A DNA stretch of 64,000 nt from an uncultured Neomegalonema sp. (GTDB lineage: Bacteria > Pseudomonadota > Alphaproteobacteria > Rhodobacterales > Rhodobacteraceae). Below, in pieces: positions 46,857 to 55,680 of the stretch (its first letter is position 1; the number at the start of each line of letters is the position of its first letter). The notes under the pieces are model-generated. The model was not told where the DNA came from and made no database searches. It was given only the letters and a program-made list of their open reading frames with translations. The stretch spans positions 97,771-161,770 of the forward strand of contig CALDSD010000093.1 of the NCBI GenBank assembly GCA_937911325.1, given 5' to 3'. Both the position numbers and the translations under genes were made by a program.

Positions 46857-49718
46857 CTATTGGGTTTCCTTCTCTGGTGTTTCCGTTTCTTCAGGCATGA
46901 CGTCCATCGGTTCGAGATTGACGGTCTCGCCGGCATGGCGCGCAATTCGCGACAGGCTCTCAAGCGACAGCATCACCGCGCCGACGACGGTCAGAAAGAC
47001 GCCGACGTCGAACGCCATCGCCGTCGCCAACTCGAACTCTTCCATCGGAGGGATCTGGAAATAGCCGAACGCGCTGGTCAGGAAGGGGCGCCCGGCGATC
47101 ATCGCGCCGATGCCCGTCAGCGCGGCGATCAGAACGCCGGCTGCGATCATGCGGTGGTACGGAAACCGCTGTCGCGCCTCCGCCCAGGCGAACCCACTGG
47201 CCATGTACTGCATCACCAAGGCGATCGCGACAATGAGACCTGCGATAAAGCCGCCCCCGGGCTCGTTGTGACCCCGCAGGAAGATGAAGACGCCGACCAT
47301 GATCGCAATCGGCATCATGACGCGGGTCGCGACCACCATCATCAACGGGTGCCGATCGCCGGCGCCGGGCTCGGGCGGCATCCATCGGGCCAGTCGTCTG
47401 CCGGTCTCGCCTCGCAACACCGTCTCGGTGACCGCATAAATGACCAGCGCCGCGATCCCGAGCACGATGATCTCGCCGAACGTGTCGAAGCTCCGGAAAT
47501 CCACGAGAATGACGTTCACGACATTTGTGCCGCCGCCGCCGGTCTTGGAGTTCTCGAGATGGAAGGCGGAGATCGTCGGCTGCGCAAAGTCGCTCATCAG
47601 CATGAGGTACACGAGACCGCCGACCCCCAACCCGCCGACGACGCCGATGGCCGCGTCGCGAAGGCGCTTGCCCTGAGAACTTTCGCGCGGCGTTTCTCGC
47701 GGCAAGAAATTGAGCGCGAGCAAAAGCAGAATGATCGTGACGACTTCGACCGACAGCTGCGTCAGAGCAAGGTCAGGCGCGGAGAGATAAGCGAACCCGA
47801 TCGACACGATGACGCCGATCACGCCCATCAACACAAGCGCGAGGAAGCGGTTGCGATGATAGGCGATCATGCAGCCGGTGCAGATCACCAGCAGCAGCCA
47901 GCCGATCGCCGGCACGACCGCAATTGGCAGCGGATCGCGGGTCGGCGCGCCAACCGCGCCTCCGAAATAGGCGAGCCCTCCCGCCGCGAGCACCGTCACA
48001 AAGAAGACGCCCGCGTAGCGCGACATCGAGCCGTCGTGCAGACCATCCGTGAGTCGGCGGCCCACCGCCGCGATGCTCTCGACCACGGCGTCAAAGACGG
48101 CCTTCGCTTCGAAAACAGAGATGGCGCGCCACAGGCGCTCGAGTGGGCGATGCGCGCTCAGAAGAACCAATCCGCCGACAATCGCGATGATCGACATGAA
48201 GAGCGCCGGCGTCACGCCGTGCCAGATCTTGAGGGAGTAGTACGGCAGTTCGCTCGAACCGATCACAGCGCGGGATGTCGTCGCGACGAGATCGCCGACC
48301 ATCGCGTCCGACGCCACGCCGATGAGAACAACAAGGGTCACGAGAAATGCCGGCGCGATCCACATGCCGAAGCCCGGATCATGAGGTTTGGCCGGGTAGT
48401 CGGTTCGCACCGGTCCGAAGAACACATGGCCGATATAGCGAAACGAATACGCCACCGAGAACAGAGCACCGACGGGCGCCAGGACCGGAACGAACAGATC
48501 TGACCCGAGCCAAACCGTGTGAGACGCCTCCTCAAGCATCATCTCCTTGGAGATGAAGCCGTTGAGCAATGGCACGCCCGCCATGGATAGGGATGCGATC
48601 GCCGCGATCACGAACGTTACGGGCATCAGTCTGCGCAGGCCGCCCAGTCGTTTGATGTCTCGGGTATGGGCCTCGTGATCGATGATCCCGGCGGGCATGA
48701 ACAGCGCGCACTTAAACGTCGCGTGGTTGATGATGTGGAAGACGGCCACAACGGCGGCGATCGGCGTGCCAAACCCCAGCAGCATTGTGATGAAGCCAAG
48801 GTGGCTGACGGTCGAAAACGCCAACAGCCCTTTCAGGTCGTCTTTGAACAGCGCAATCAGCGCCGCGACGACCATCGTGACAAGCCCCGTCGTCGCGACA
48901 AGATAGAACCAGATCTCGGTTCCAGAAAGCACCGGCCACAACCGCGCCATCAGGAATAGCCCGGCCTTCACCATCGTCGCCGAATGCAGATACGCAGAGA
49001 CCGGCGTCGGAGCGGCCATGGCGTGTGGCAGCCAGAAATGGAACGGAAACTGCGCCGACTTGGTGAAACAGCCGAGCAGAATGAGCAGCAGCGCGGGGAC
49101 ATAGAGCGGCGACGCCTGGATCGCATCACGATTTTCCAGGATGACCGAGATGTCATAGCTGCCGGCGATGTCGCCAAGAATGAGCATTCCGCCGATCATG
49201 GCGAGACCGCCCATGCCCGTGACGGCGAGCGCCATACGCGCGCCTTGGCGGCCCTCAGGCAGATGCCGCCAGTATCCGATCAACAGGAACGACGAGAGAG
49301 AGGTCAGCTCCCAAAAAATCAACAACATCAATATGTTGTCTGAAAGGACAATACCGACCATCGCTCCCTGAAACAGCAGCAGGTAGGTATAGAAATGCGC
49401 CATGGAGTCGGTCTTTGACAGATAGAAGCGCGCGTAGAGAATGATCAAAACGCCGATGCCCAAGATCAGCCCCGCGAACAGCAGGCCAAGGCCATCCAGG
49501 AAGAAATTCGCGTTCAAGCCGAGCCAGGGCAACCAATCCAGGCGCGCATGCACCACCTCGCCCTGCATGACAGCGGGGGCTTGCGCCAGAAGCAGCCCCA
49601 AAGCCGTCACGCTGATCAAGCCGGTCGCCGCTGCGCAGACGTCTCGTCCAGCGCGGATTGTGAGGGCCGGCACGAGAGCGCCCACGAATGGAAGCAAAAC
49701 GATCAGGAAGAGAGTCAA
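46857..49718 (-). CDS. mrpA: Na+/H+ antiporter fused subunits A and B (MrpAB/PhaAB)
   Basis: 953 residues. The N-terminal ~500 residues are a NuoL-like MrpA part (FWELTSLSSFLLIGYW, FHFWLPHAMAAPTPVSAYLHSATMVKAG), followed by the MrpA C-terminal helices (LTQLSVEVVTIILLLLALNFLP). A MrpB domain (VATRVMMPIAIMVGVFIFLRGHNEPGGGFIAGLI) closes it. MrpA and MrpB are thus one polypeptide, the Pha-type arrangement found in alphaproteobacteria. Starts at TTG with a purine-rich GAGGGGG stretch upstream. First gene of the mrpAB-C-D-E-F-G operon for sodium/pH homeostasis. Confidence 0.94.
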   Translation of the reverse strand: MTLFLIVLLPFVGALVPALTIRAGRDVCAAATGLISVTALGLLLAQAPAVMQGEVVHARLDWLPWLGLNANFFLDGLGLLFAGLILGIGVLIILYARFYLSKTDSMAHFYTYLLLFQGAMVGIVLSDNILMLLIFWELTSLSSFLLIGYWRHLPEGRQGARMALAVTGMGGLAMIGGMLILGDIAGSYDISVILENRDAIQASPLYVPALLLILLGCFTKSAQFPFHFWLPHAMAAPTPVSAYLHSATMVKAGLFLMARLWPVLSGTEIWFYLVATTGLVTMVVAALIALFKDDLKGLLAFSTVSHLGFITMLLGFGTPIAAVVAVFHIINHATFKCALFMPAGIIDHEAHTRDIKRLGGLRRLMPVTFVIAAIASLSMAGVPLLNGFISKEMMLEEASHTVWLGSDLFVPVLAPVGALFSVAYSFRYIGHVFFGPVRTDYPAKPHDPGFGMWIAPAFLVTLVVLIGVASDAMVGDLVATTSRAVIGSSELPYYSLKIWHGVTPALFMSIIAIVGGLVLLSAHRPLERLWRAISVFEAKAVFDAVVESIAAVGRRLTDGLHDGSMSRYAGVFFVTVLAAGGLAYFGGAVGAPTRDPLPIAVVPAIGWLLLVICTGCMIAYHRNRFLALVLMGVIGVIVSIGFAYLSAPDLALTQLSVEVVTIILLLLALNFLPRETPRESSQGKRLRDAAIGVVGGLGVGGLVYLMLMSDFAQPTISAFHLENSKTGGGGTNVVNVILVDFRSFDTFGEIIVLGIAALVIYAVTETVLRGETGRRLARWMPPEPGAGDRHPLMMVVATRVMMPIAIMVGVFIFLRGHNEPGGGFIAGLIVAIALVMQYMASGFAWAEARQRFPYHRMIAAGVLIAALTGIGAMIAGRPFLTSAFGYFQIPPMEEFELATAMAFDVGVFLTVVGAVMLSLESLSRIARHAGETVNLEPMDVMPEETETPEKETQ

Positions 49719-50304
49719 GGTCCGAGAGCCCCCTCAGGCTGGGATCTGCAAAAACATCGGCGCAAACTGAAAACCGCAGCCTTTTTTCGGCTTAGGCGCG
49801 AGCCTCCTCTTCGCGTCTCCGTGAATTTCGTCGTTTTGAAGCGATTGTCGACAGAATTGAAAGCTTTTTCCGAGAAGCCGGTCCGAAGCCGGCGGCGGAA
49901 ACGCTTGCGGCCCGATCAACACAAGGTTCCGTTTGTAACGGTTTCGGGAAAGTCGTCTTTCCGCGCCTTATCGGCCTGCGCGCATTGGAGAAAACCCCCC
50001 GATCGGACTTGGTCAGCGCGGCCCTCAACAGCAGTTAGACCGAGTGTTTAGCTTTGCTCTAAGCTGTGTGCCTTGCCGATTTACGCCGTTGTCGAACAGC
50101 GCCCCAAGGCGCGCGCAGCTTGGGCTTCGAAGCGCGCCTGCGACGGGCTTTCGGCGCGTTTGATCCAAGCAAAGGCTGCCCGCTCGCCAAAGTTGATAGC
50201 TAAATTCTATCAAGCAGCGGCGCAAAGACAAGAACTGGAGCACAGGTCTGAGCCGCTATCCAGGAAGCAGGCCATTGAGCAACCACTGACATCCGCAACC
50301 TTGC
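49719..50304. other. Gene-free interval upstream of the mrp operon
   Basis: 586 bp in which I find no convincing gene on either strand; the short open frames lack start signals and resemblance to known proteins. It should contain the promoter of the mrp operon (reading left) and the 3' region of the GlxA-type regulator gene. Only short inverted repeats occur, for example GCCGG-N7-CCGGC near 49878-49894. No assignable riboswitch or promoter. Confidence 0.4.
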
Positions 50305-51336
50305 TTAGACTGTGTCCGCCTTCCCGTTCGACGGCAGCCTCTCGCCTTTCGCCGTCACTCCGAAGCGGCGTCGGTATGCGCGAGAGAACGTCTCTGGGTT
50401 CTCAAAGCCGCACATCGAGCCGATCCGCGCGACGCTGATATGCGAGTTGCGCAGCAGGTCTCGCGCCCGATCCAGCCGCAGAGAGAGGTAGTATCGACCG
50501 GGCGACTGCTGCAGATGACGCCGGAACAGACGGTCGAGTTTCCAGACCGGCACGTCGATCTGCGCAGCGATCCCGGCCAGCGGCACAGGCGCGTCGATCG
50601 TCGCAATCATCAAGTCGACCGCGCGCGCCATATCGCGATCCACCCGCATCAAGGCTGTCCTGGCCGCGATGTTCCGGGCGTCGCCAGCCTCCCCCAGTGG
50701 GCGATAGGTCAGAATCTCCGCCACCCTCGCCGCCAGTTGCGGATCAACAAAGCGCGCGATCAATGCAAGCGTCATGTCGATGGTGGCGACCCCGCCCGCA
50801 CTTGAGCAGCGCCTCTCGCTCAGGTCGAACAGACGGTCGACGAAAGCCGCTTCGGGAAAGCTCTCGCGATAACCCTCGATCGCTTCGAAATGCACGGCGG
50901 CGCGATGTCCGCGAAGGAGCCCGGCCGCCGCGAAGATCAAGGCGGCGGTATCGACGCAGCCCATGACCGCATTTGTGTGCGCACGGCGCTTTAGCCAGTT
51001 GATCAGCCGCGCTTCAATCGCCGCTTCGGGCTGATACGACGACAGCAGGACCACGACCTCAACCCGGGCGGCGTCGAGCGGCGCCGTCTCGATCTCGAGC
51101 CCACTCGAAGAGCGGATCTTGCCGCCGGCGACCGACAACAGCCGCCAGTGAAAGCGCTGATCGAGGCTTTCACGGTTCGCCACGCGCAAAGGCTCGGTCA
51201 CGAGCGTGAGCGACAACGCCGGAAAATTATCGGTGAGAACAATGTCGACCTGGATCATGAACGGATTCGAATTGAAGAGCTGATTTTCGTCAAGCAATCG
51301 CTGAGAATCGTCAAAAGCATTCGCTGAGCCCGCCAT
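50305..51336 (-). CDS. GlxA family AraC-type transcriptional regulator
   Basis: 343 residues: N-terminal DJ-1/PfpI-like sensor domain (about 27-190; ALSLTLVTEPLRVANR, GCVDTAALIFAAAGLLRGHRAAVHFEA) and C-terminal AraC HTH pair (about 235-335; ALAGIAAQIDV-like PLAGIAAQIDVPVWKLDRLFRRHL, ARIGSMCGFENPETFSRAYRRRFG). GbdR and CdhR, regulators of glycine betaine and carnitine breakdown, share this architecture. It is divergent (41 bp) from an operon beginning with a gamma-butyrobetaine-hydroxylase-like gene, so control of that operon by a quaternary-amine inducer is inferred. Confidence 0.9.
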   Translation of the reverse strand: MAGSANAFDDSQRLLDENQLFNSNPFMIQVDIVLTDNFPALSLTLVTEPLRVANRESLDQRFHWRLLSVAGGKIRSSSGLEIETAPLDAARVEVVVLLSSYQPEAAIEARLINWLKRRAHTNAVMGCVDTAALIFAAAGLLRGHRAAVHFEAIEGYRESFPEAAFVDRLFDLSERRCSSAGGVATIDMTLALIARFVDPQLAARVAEILTYRPLGEAGDARNIAARTALMRVDRDMARAVDLMIATIDAPVPLAGIAAQIDVPVWKLDRLFRRHLQQSPGRYYLSLRLDRARDLLRNSHISVARIGSMCGFENPETFSRAYRRRFGVTAKGERLPSNGKADTV

Positions 51337-51377
51337 AGACTGATCTCAAAACAAGGTCTGCGACGGAGGAAACGCCC

Positions 51378-52550
51378 ATGCTGGATCTGCCCGGAACTCC
51401 CGATTTCGATGTCTGGCCGATCACTCACCAGGCGACGACGGTCCAGACGGCGGGCCAGGAGCTCACCGTCGCCTGGTCCGACGGCGTCGAAACGCGCTTT
51501 CACGCGTTCATGCTGCGCGAAAACAGTCCGGACCCCGAAACCATCCACCCGAAAGCGCGCGAGATGGCGATATCGCCGCTCGAGATCCCCGACGACATCG
51601 CCTTTCTGGCTGCGGAGATCGACGCGGCGGGCGCGCTCGCCGTCACTTGGTCCGACGGACTGGCGACCCGCTATCATCCCGGTTGGCTGCGGGCGCATGG
51701 CTGGACGCCGGCGGCCGAGGCGCCGCCCGCGCCGGTTCTGTGGCGCGGCTCTGAACTGACGGAGCCGCCGAGCTTTGACGGCCGATCGGCGCTTGAGGAT
51801 CCAACGTTGTTCCTGCAATGGCTGGAAGCTCTCCGGGACTTTGGCGTGGCGCGACTGCGCGGGTTGCCGCAGGAGGACGGGTTGCTGGAGGAAATCGTCA
51901 CCCGGATCGGCCCAATTCGCGAAAGCAACTTCGGGCGGCAATACGTTCTTGAGATCAAGGATGATCCGGACAGCCAGGCCTATACCTCGGGCAAGCTGCT
52001 TCAGCACATCGACCTTCCCACGCGGGAGACGCCCTTCGGACTACAGTTCCTCTACACCCGCGCAAACACGACGACAGGCGGAGAGGGCGTCTATGTCGAC
52101 GCCTATCGGGTCGCTGAAGACCTGCGACGCGAGGAGCCAGAGCACTTCCACTCCCTGATCACCGACGTTTGGGAATACAACAACCGCGCGCGCGGCTCGG
52201 ACTACCGTGGGCGCGGCCCGGTGATTGAAACAGACGCCGACGGTCGGATCTCCGGCATCCGCTACAACACCTTCCTGCGGGCGCCGCTGAAGGCGCAGGT
52301 CGACGTTCAGGCGCGGGCCTATCGCGCCTACCGCGCGTTCTGCGCCCGCGCACAGGACCCGCGCTACGAGCTTCTGGTCCACTACGAGCCTGGCGATCTC
52401 TTCGCTTTTGACAACCGTCGGGCGTTGCACGGCCGCCGCGGATACGACGCCAGGGGCGGGGCGCGGTTCATCGAAGGGATGTACTCGGATCGTGACGAAC
52501 TTCTCTCACGCATTCGCCTGTTGAAGCGGCAGCTTCGGGCGGGCGCCTGA
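51378..52550 (+). CDS. Gamma-butyrobetaine hydroxylase-like 2-oxoglutarate/Fe(II) dioxygenase
   Basis: 390 residues. N-terminal DUF971/GBBH-like domain (about 15-110; TVAWSDGVETRFHAFMLREN), then a TauD-type double-stranded beta-helix. Iron ligands are visible as QHIDLPT (HxD) and the distal His in RALHGRRGY, with the 2-oxoglutarate-binding Arg in the RGGARF/IEGMY tail. BBOX1 family enzymes hydroxylate gamma-butyrobetaine to L-carnitine; trimethyllysine hydroxylases share the architecture. GGAGG lies 8 nt before the ATG. First gene of a four-gene operon; its stop overlaps the next start (TGATG). Confidence 0.88.
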   Translation: MLDLPGTPDFDVWPITHQATTVQTAGQELTVAWSDGVETRFHAFMLRENSPDPETIHPKAREMAISPLEIPDDIAFLAAEIDAAGALAVTWSDGLATRYHPGWLRAHGWTPAAEAPPAPVLWRGSELTEPPSFDGRSALEDPTLFLQWLEALRDFGVARLRGLPQEDGLLEEIVTRIGPIRESNFGRQYVLEIKDDPDSQAYTSGKLLQHIDLPTRETPFGLQFLYTRANTTTGGEGVYVDAYRVAEDLRREEPEHFHSLITDVWEYNNRARGSDYRGRGPVIETDADGRISGIRYNTFLRAPLKAQVDVQARAYRAYRAFCARAQDPRYELLVHYEPGDLFAFDNRRALHGRRGYDARGGARFIEGMYSDRDELLSRIRLLKRQLRAGA

Positions 52551-53620
52551 TGGGCCTGCCCGACGTCATGACGGCGGTGCGGCTCTCCGGCTACGGCGGG
52601 CTCGACATGCTCGAATACCGCACGGACGTCCCAACGCCTCGGCCCGGCGCTGACGAGGTCGTCGTGAGGGTGACGGCGGCCGGTTTGAACAACACCGACA
52701 TCAACACCCGCACCGGTTGGTACAACAGCGCCGTGCAAGACGGCACGACCGAGGAAGGCGGCGTGAGCGGCTTTGCGGTCTCGGCAGACGGAATGGGAGA
52801 CTGGGCCGGCGACATTGCCTTTCCGCGGATCCAGGGCGCGGATTGCGTCGGTCGGATCGCGGTGGTCGGCGAAGGCGTCGCTCCTCAGCGGCTCGGCGAG
52901 CGCGTGGTCTGCGACCCTTATGTCTACGATCCGGATGATCCCGACTGGTTGGAGAAAGCCGGCTTTCTGGGCGCGGAGTTCGACGGAGCCTTCGCTCAGT
53001 TTACCAGGCTGTCGGCGCGCAACGCGATCCACGTCCGAAACGACCTGCCCGTCAGCGATGCTCAGCTCGCCACCCTGCCCCGTTCCGGCGGCACCGCGAT
53101 GAACATGATGCTGATGGCCGGACTGCGGGCGAGCGATGTCGTGCTCGTCACGGGCGCTTCGGGCGGCGTCGGCACGTTTCTCATCCAGATCGCCAAGCAT
53201 TGTGGCGCAGAGGTTGTCGCGGTCTGCAGCGCCTCGGCTTTGGAGGCGCTGCAGCCCTGCGAGACCTACGCCGAGTGTCTCGCCGTCGCTCGCCATACCG
53301 GCATGGAGCTGATGCTCGACGAGGTGATCGAAGATCAGGAGAGCTTCCTCCGCGCCGCACGGGACGGGATCCTCAATGTCGCGGTGTTGAAGATGGGGTG
53401 CACCGGCGGGATCTCGGAGGACCGTCATCTGGCGCAGGGGCTGCCCGAAGCGGCGACCTTCGGCCTCTACGACTATCACCTTCCGACGGTTCCGGTCGTG
53501 TCGAACCCGTTCCCAGTCGTCGAGGGCCGCGTCAAAGTTGCCGAAGACTGCGCCCCTGGTCTGGGAACCGAGGTTGATGGGGCTGTGATCGGCGAAGCGC
53601 TGGCGGAGTACGTGCTGTGA
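52550..53620 (+). CDS. Chimera: MDR (alcohol dehydrogenase-like) N-terminus fused to enolase-superfamily C-terminus
   Basis: 356 residues. Residues 1 to about 227 are a medium-chain dehydrogenase/reductase: RLSGYGGLDMLEYR, GLNNTDINTRTGWY, GADCVGRI and the nucleotide loop VTGASGGVGTFLIQIAK. At about residues 228-236 the sequence switches to the C-terminal barrel of a mandelate racemase/muconate-lactonizing-type enzyme: QPCETYAECLAVARHT, LDEVIED, VLKMGCTGGIS, and a C-terminal APGLGTEVD with ALAEY. The MDR half lacks its last ~100 residues. The enolase half lacks its capping domain, first barrel strands and the Glu of the usual EQPC metal site, and seems to have a second deletion near residue 291. 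The frame stays open and coupled to both neighbours. Probably inactive or repurposed; an assembly error is possible. Confidence 0.72.
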   Translation: MGLPDVMTAVRLSGYGGLDMLEYRTDVPTPRPGADEVVVRVTAAGLNNTDINTRTGWYNSAVQDGTTEEGGVSGFAVSADGMGDWAGDIAFPRIQGADCVGRIAVVGEGVAPQRLGERVVCDPYVYDPDDPDWLEKAGFLGAEFDGAFAQFTRLSARNAIHVRNDLPVSDAQLATLPRSGGTAMNMMLMAGLRASDVVLVTGASGGVGTFLIQIAKHCGAEVVAVCSASALEALQPCETYAECLAVARHTGMELMLDEVIEDQESFLRAARDGILNVAVLKMGCTGGISEDRHLAQGLPEAATFGLYDYHLPTVPVVSNPFPVVEGRVKVAEDCAPGLGTEVDGAVIGEALAEYVL

Positions 53621-55680
53621 CCAAGACCGAGCGCCTCAAGCGGATGCTGAACCCGAGGCGCGTCGTCTGGGTGGGCGGGCGAAGCATGGGGGCTGCGATC
53701 GAGTACATGCGCGCGAACCGCTTTCGCGGCGAAGCGCTCGTCGTCAATCCGAGACAGGGTCAGATCGCTGGTCTGACCTGCGTTTCCGCACCCGCGGAGC
53801 TGCCCTGGGTCCCGGATCTGGCGGTGCTGGTCGTGCCAAAGGATGCGGTCTGTGAGACTGCCGCGGCGTTGTCCGAACACGGTTGCGGCGCAGCCATCTG
53901 CATATCCTCGGGCTTTTCCGAGAGCGAGGGCGGGACGGAGCGTCAGGCGGAACTGATCGCGTCCGCCGGGGCCATGCCCGTCATCGGCCCGAACTGTCCT
54001 GGCGTCGCCAACTTTCTCGACGGCGCAGCTTTCATGATGGACCACTTCGGCGAACACGCGCCGACGCGAGGAGCGGCGGTGATCTCCAACGGCGGGGCCT
54101 ATCTCTCTGATCTTGGATGCGCCGACCGTTCGCAACCGATCGCCTACTCGATCGGTCTGGGCAATCAGGCGATGGTCAGCATCGCCGACATGCTGGACGT
54201 TGTGCTCGACGATCCGCGCGTGACCGTCGTGAACATCTATTTCGAAGGGATCAGCGATGTCGTCCGGTTGTCGGCGGCGGCGGCCAAGGCCGCGGCGCGA
54301 CGCATCCCCGTGGTCGCCGTGAAGGGAGGCCGTTCGCAGGCGGGCGCGCGCGCGGCGCGATCCCATACGGCGTCCCTCTCTGGCGACGCAGAGATCGCAT
54401 CGGCCCTCTTTCGCCGCTTCGGCTGGATCGAGGCCGCGACGCCTTCGGAGGCGATCGAGACGATCAAGATGCTGAGCTTCACAGCGATACCAGCCGGAAA
54501 CCGAACCGGGTTTGTCACCTCCTCGGGCTCCTATGCTGTTCTCGGCGGGGACGTGGCCGAGCGGGTCGGACTGGAGATGCCGCCGACGACGGAACGCGCG
54601 ACCGGCGCGCTCGAGGCGGCGCTTCCCGAGTATGTCGGCCCGGCCAACCCGCTCGACATCTCTGATGCGCATGGCTGGCCTCTCGAAGATCAGCGGCCGA
54701 TCTACGAGGCCTTCTTCCGCGACCCTTATGACTTGGCGGTCGAAGTGATGTGTTACCCTCCCGAAGGCGGCTGGGACATGTCGACCTGGGATGCGACGAC
54801 CACCGCCTTTGCTGACGCGCGGGGCGAAGCGTCCGCCGCCTTTGTCAACACGCTGCCTGAAGCCTTGCCCCGCGCGGCGCGCGAACGGATGATCGCGCTG
54901 GGGGTCGCGCCGTTGCAGGGACTTGAAGACGGACTGCGGGCAGCGGCCTCGGCCGCGCGCTACGGGGCCGTGCGCGACGCCCTGGCGCCGGAAGCAATGC
55001 ATCTCCCGGCGCCGCCGAGACAACCCACCGGCATCCGCCAGATCACCGAGGCCGAGGCGAAAGAGCGTCTGCGCGCGATTGGCGTTGAGGCGCCGGCGCT
55101 CTGGGTCGTCGACGCCGCGGGCGCGCCGCCAAAGGTTTCACATCCCTGCGCGATCAAGGCGATTGCGCCAGGTCTCTTGCACAAGTCCGAGGCCAACGCC
55201 GTCACGCTCGACGTGCCGCCGAGCCGATTGGCCCCAGAGATCAGGGCGATGCGCGAGCGCCTGGCGGCCCAGGGTCTTACAGCCGAGGGCTTTCTCGTCG
55301 AGGAGATGATCCCTGGCGCGGTCGCCGAGCTGCTGATCGGTTTGCGCCGGATCCCGGATCTTGGCGTCGCGTTGACGCTCGCCATCGGCGGCGTCGCCGT
55401 AGAGCTGATGGACGACACCGCGACTGTGATGTCGCCTGCTTCCCGCGAGGAGATCGAGACGAGCCTTCGCAGCCTGCGCCTGTTCCCGCTGCTCGACGGC
55501 TACCGCGGACGGCCGACCGCCGCCATCTCCGCGGCGCTCGATACGATCGAGGCGTTGGCGACATTCGTCCTCGGGCGACCGGAGATCGTCGAGCTCGAGA
55601 TCAATCCGCTCATTCTCACTGTCGAGCGCGCGATCGTCGCAGACGCCGTGCTCGCTGAAGCGTTGGAGGACGCCCCATGA
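53617..55680 (+). CDS. ADP-forming acetate/acyl--CoA ligase family protein
   Basis: 687 residues with the fused alpha-beta order of ADP-forming acyl-CoA synthetases. CoA-binding Rossmann domain (about 5-130; VVWVGGRSMGAAIEYM), two ligase domains with the phosphohistidine motif ARSHTASLSG, and an ATP-grasp domain at the C-terminus (about 480-685; CAIKAIAPGLLHKSEANAV, GFLVEEMIPGAVAELLIG, IVELEINPLIL). It makes an acyl-CoA from a carboxylate with ATP and CoA. In this operon it would activate the carboxylate handled by its partners. GTGA overlap with the upstream gene and ATGA with the downstream crotonase. Confidence 0.9.
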   Translation: MTKTERLKRMLNPRRVVWVGGRSMGAAIEYMRANRFRGEALVVNPRQGQIAGLTCVSAPAELPWVPDLAVLVVPKDAVCETAAALSEHGCGAAICISSGFSESEGGTERQAELIASAGAMPVIGPNCPGVANFLDGAAFMMDHFGEHAPTRGAAVISNGGAYLSDLGCADRSQPIAYSIGLGNQAMVSIADMLDVVLDDPRVTVVNIYFEGISDVVRLSAAAAKAAARRIPVVAVKGGRSQAGARAARSHTASLSGDAEIASALFRRFGWIEAATPSEAIETIKMLSFTAIPAGNRTGFVTSSGSYAVLGGDVAERVGLEMPPTTERATGALEAALPEYVGPANPLDISDAHGWPLEDQRPIYEAFFRDPYDLAVEVMCYPPEGGWDMSTWDATTTAFADARGEASAAFVNTLPEALPRAARERMIALGVAPLQGLEDGLRAAASAARYGAVRDALAPEAMHLPAPPRQPTGIRQITEAEAKERLRAIGVEAPALWVVDAAGAPPKVSHPCAIKAIAPGLLHKSEANAVTLDVPPSRLAPEIRAMRERLAAQGLTAEGFLVEEMIPGAVAELLIGLRRIPDLGVALTLAIGGVAVELMDDTATVMSPASREEIETSLRSLRLFPLLDGYRGRPTAAISAALDTIEALATFVLGRPEIVELEINPLILTVERAIVADAVLAEALEDAP

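Noticed and set aside
46806..48503. Long plus-strand open frame (565 codons) inside mrpA
   Set aside because: Arg/His/Asp-rich translation antisense to a clear multi-pass membrane protein; a GC-rich shadow frame.
53476..55023. Minus-strand open frame (515 codons) opposite the CoA ligase
   Set aside because: Antisense shadow of a conserved ligase; no domain features.
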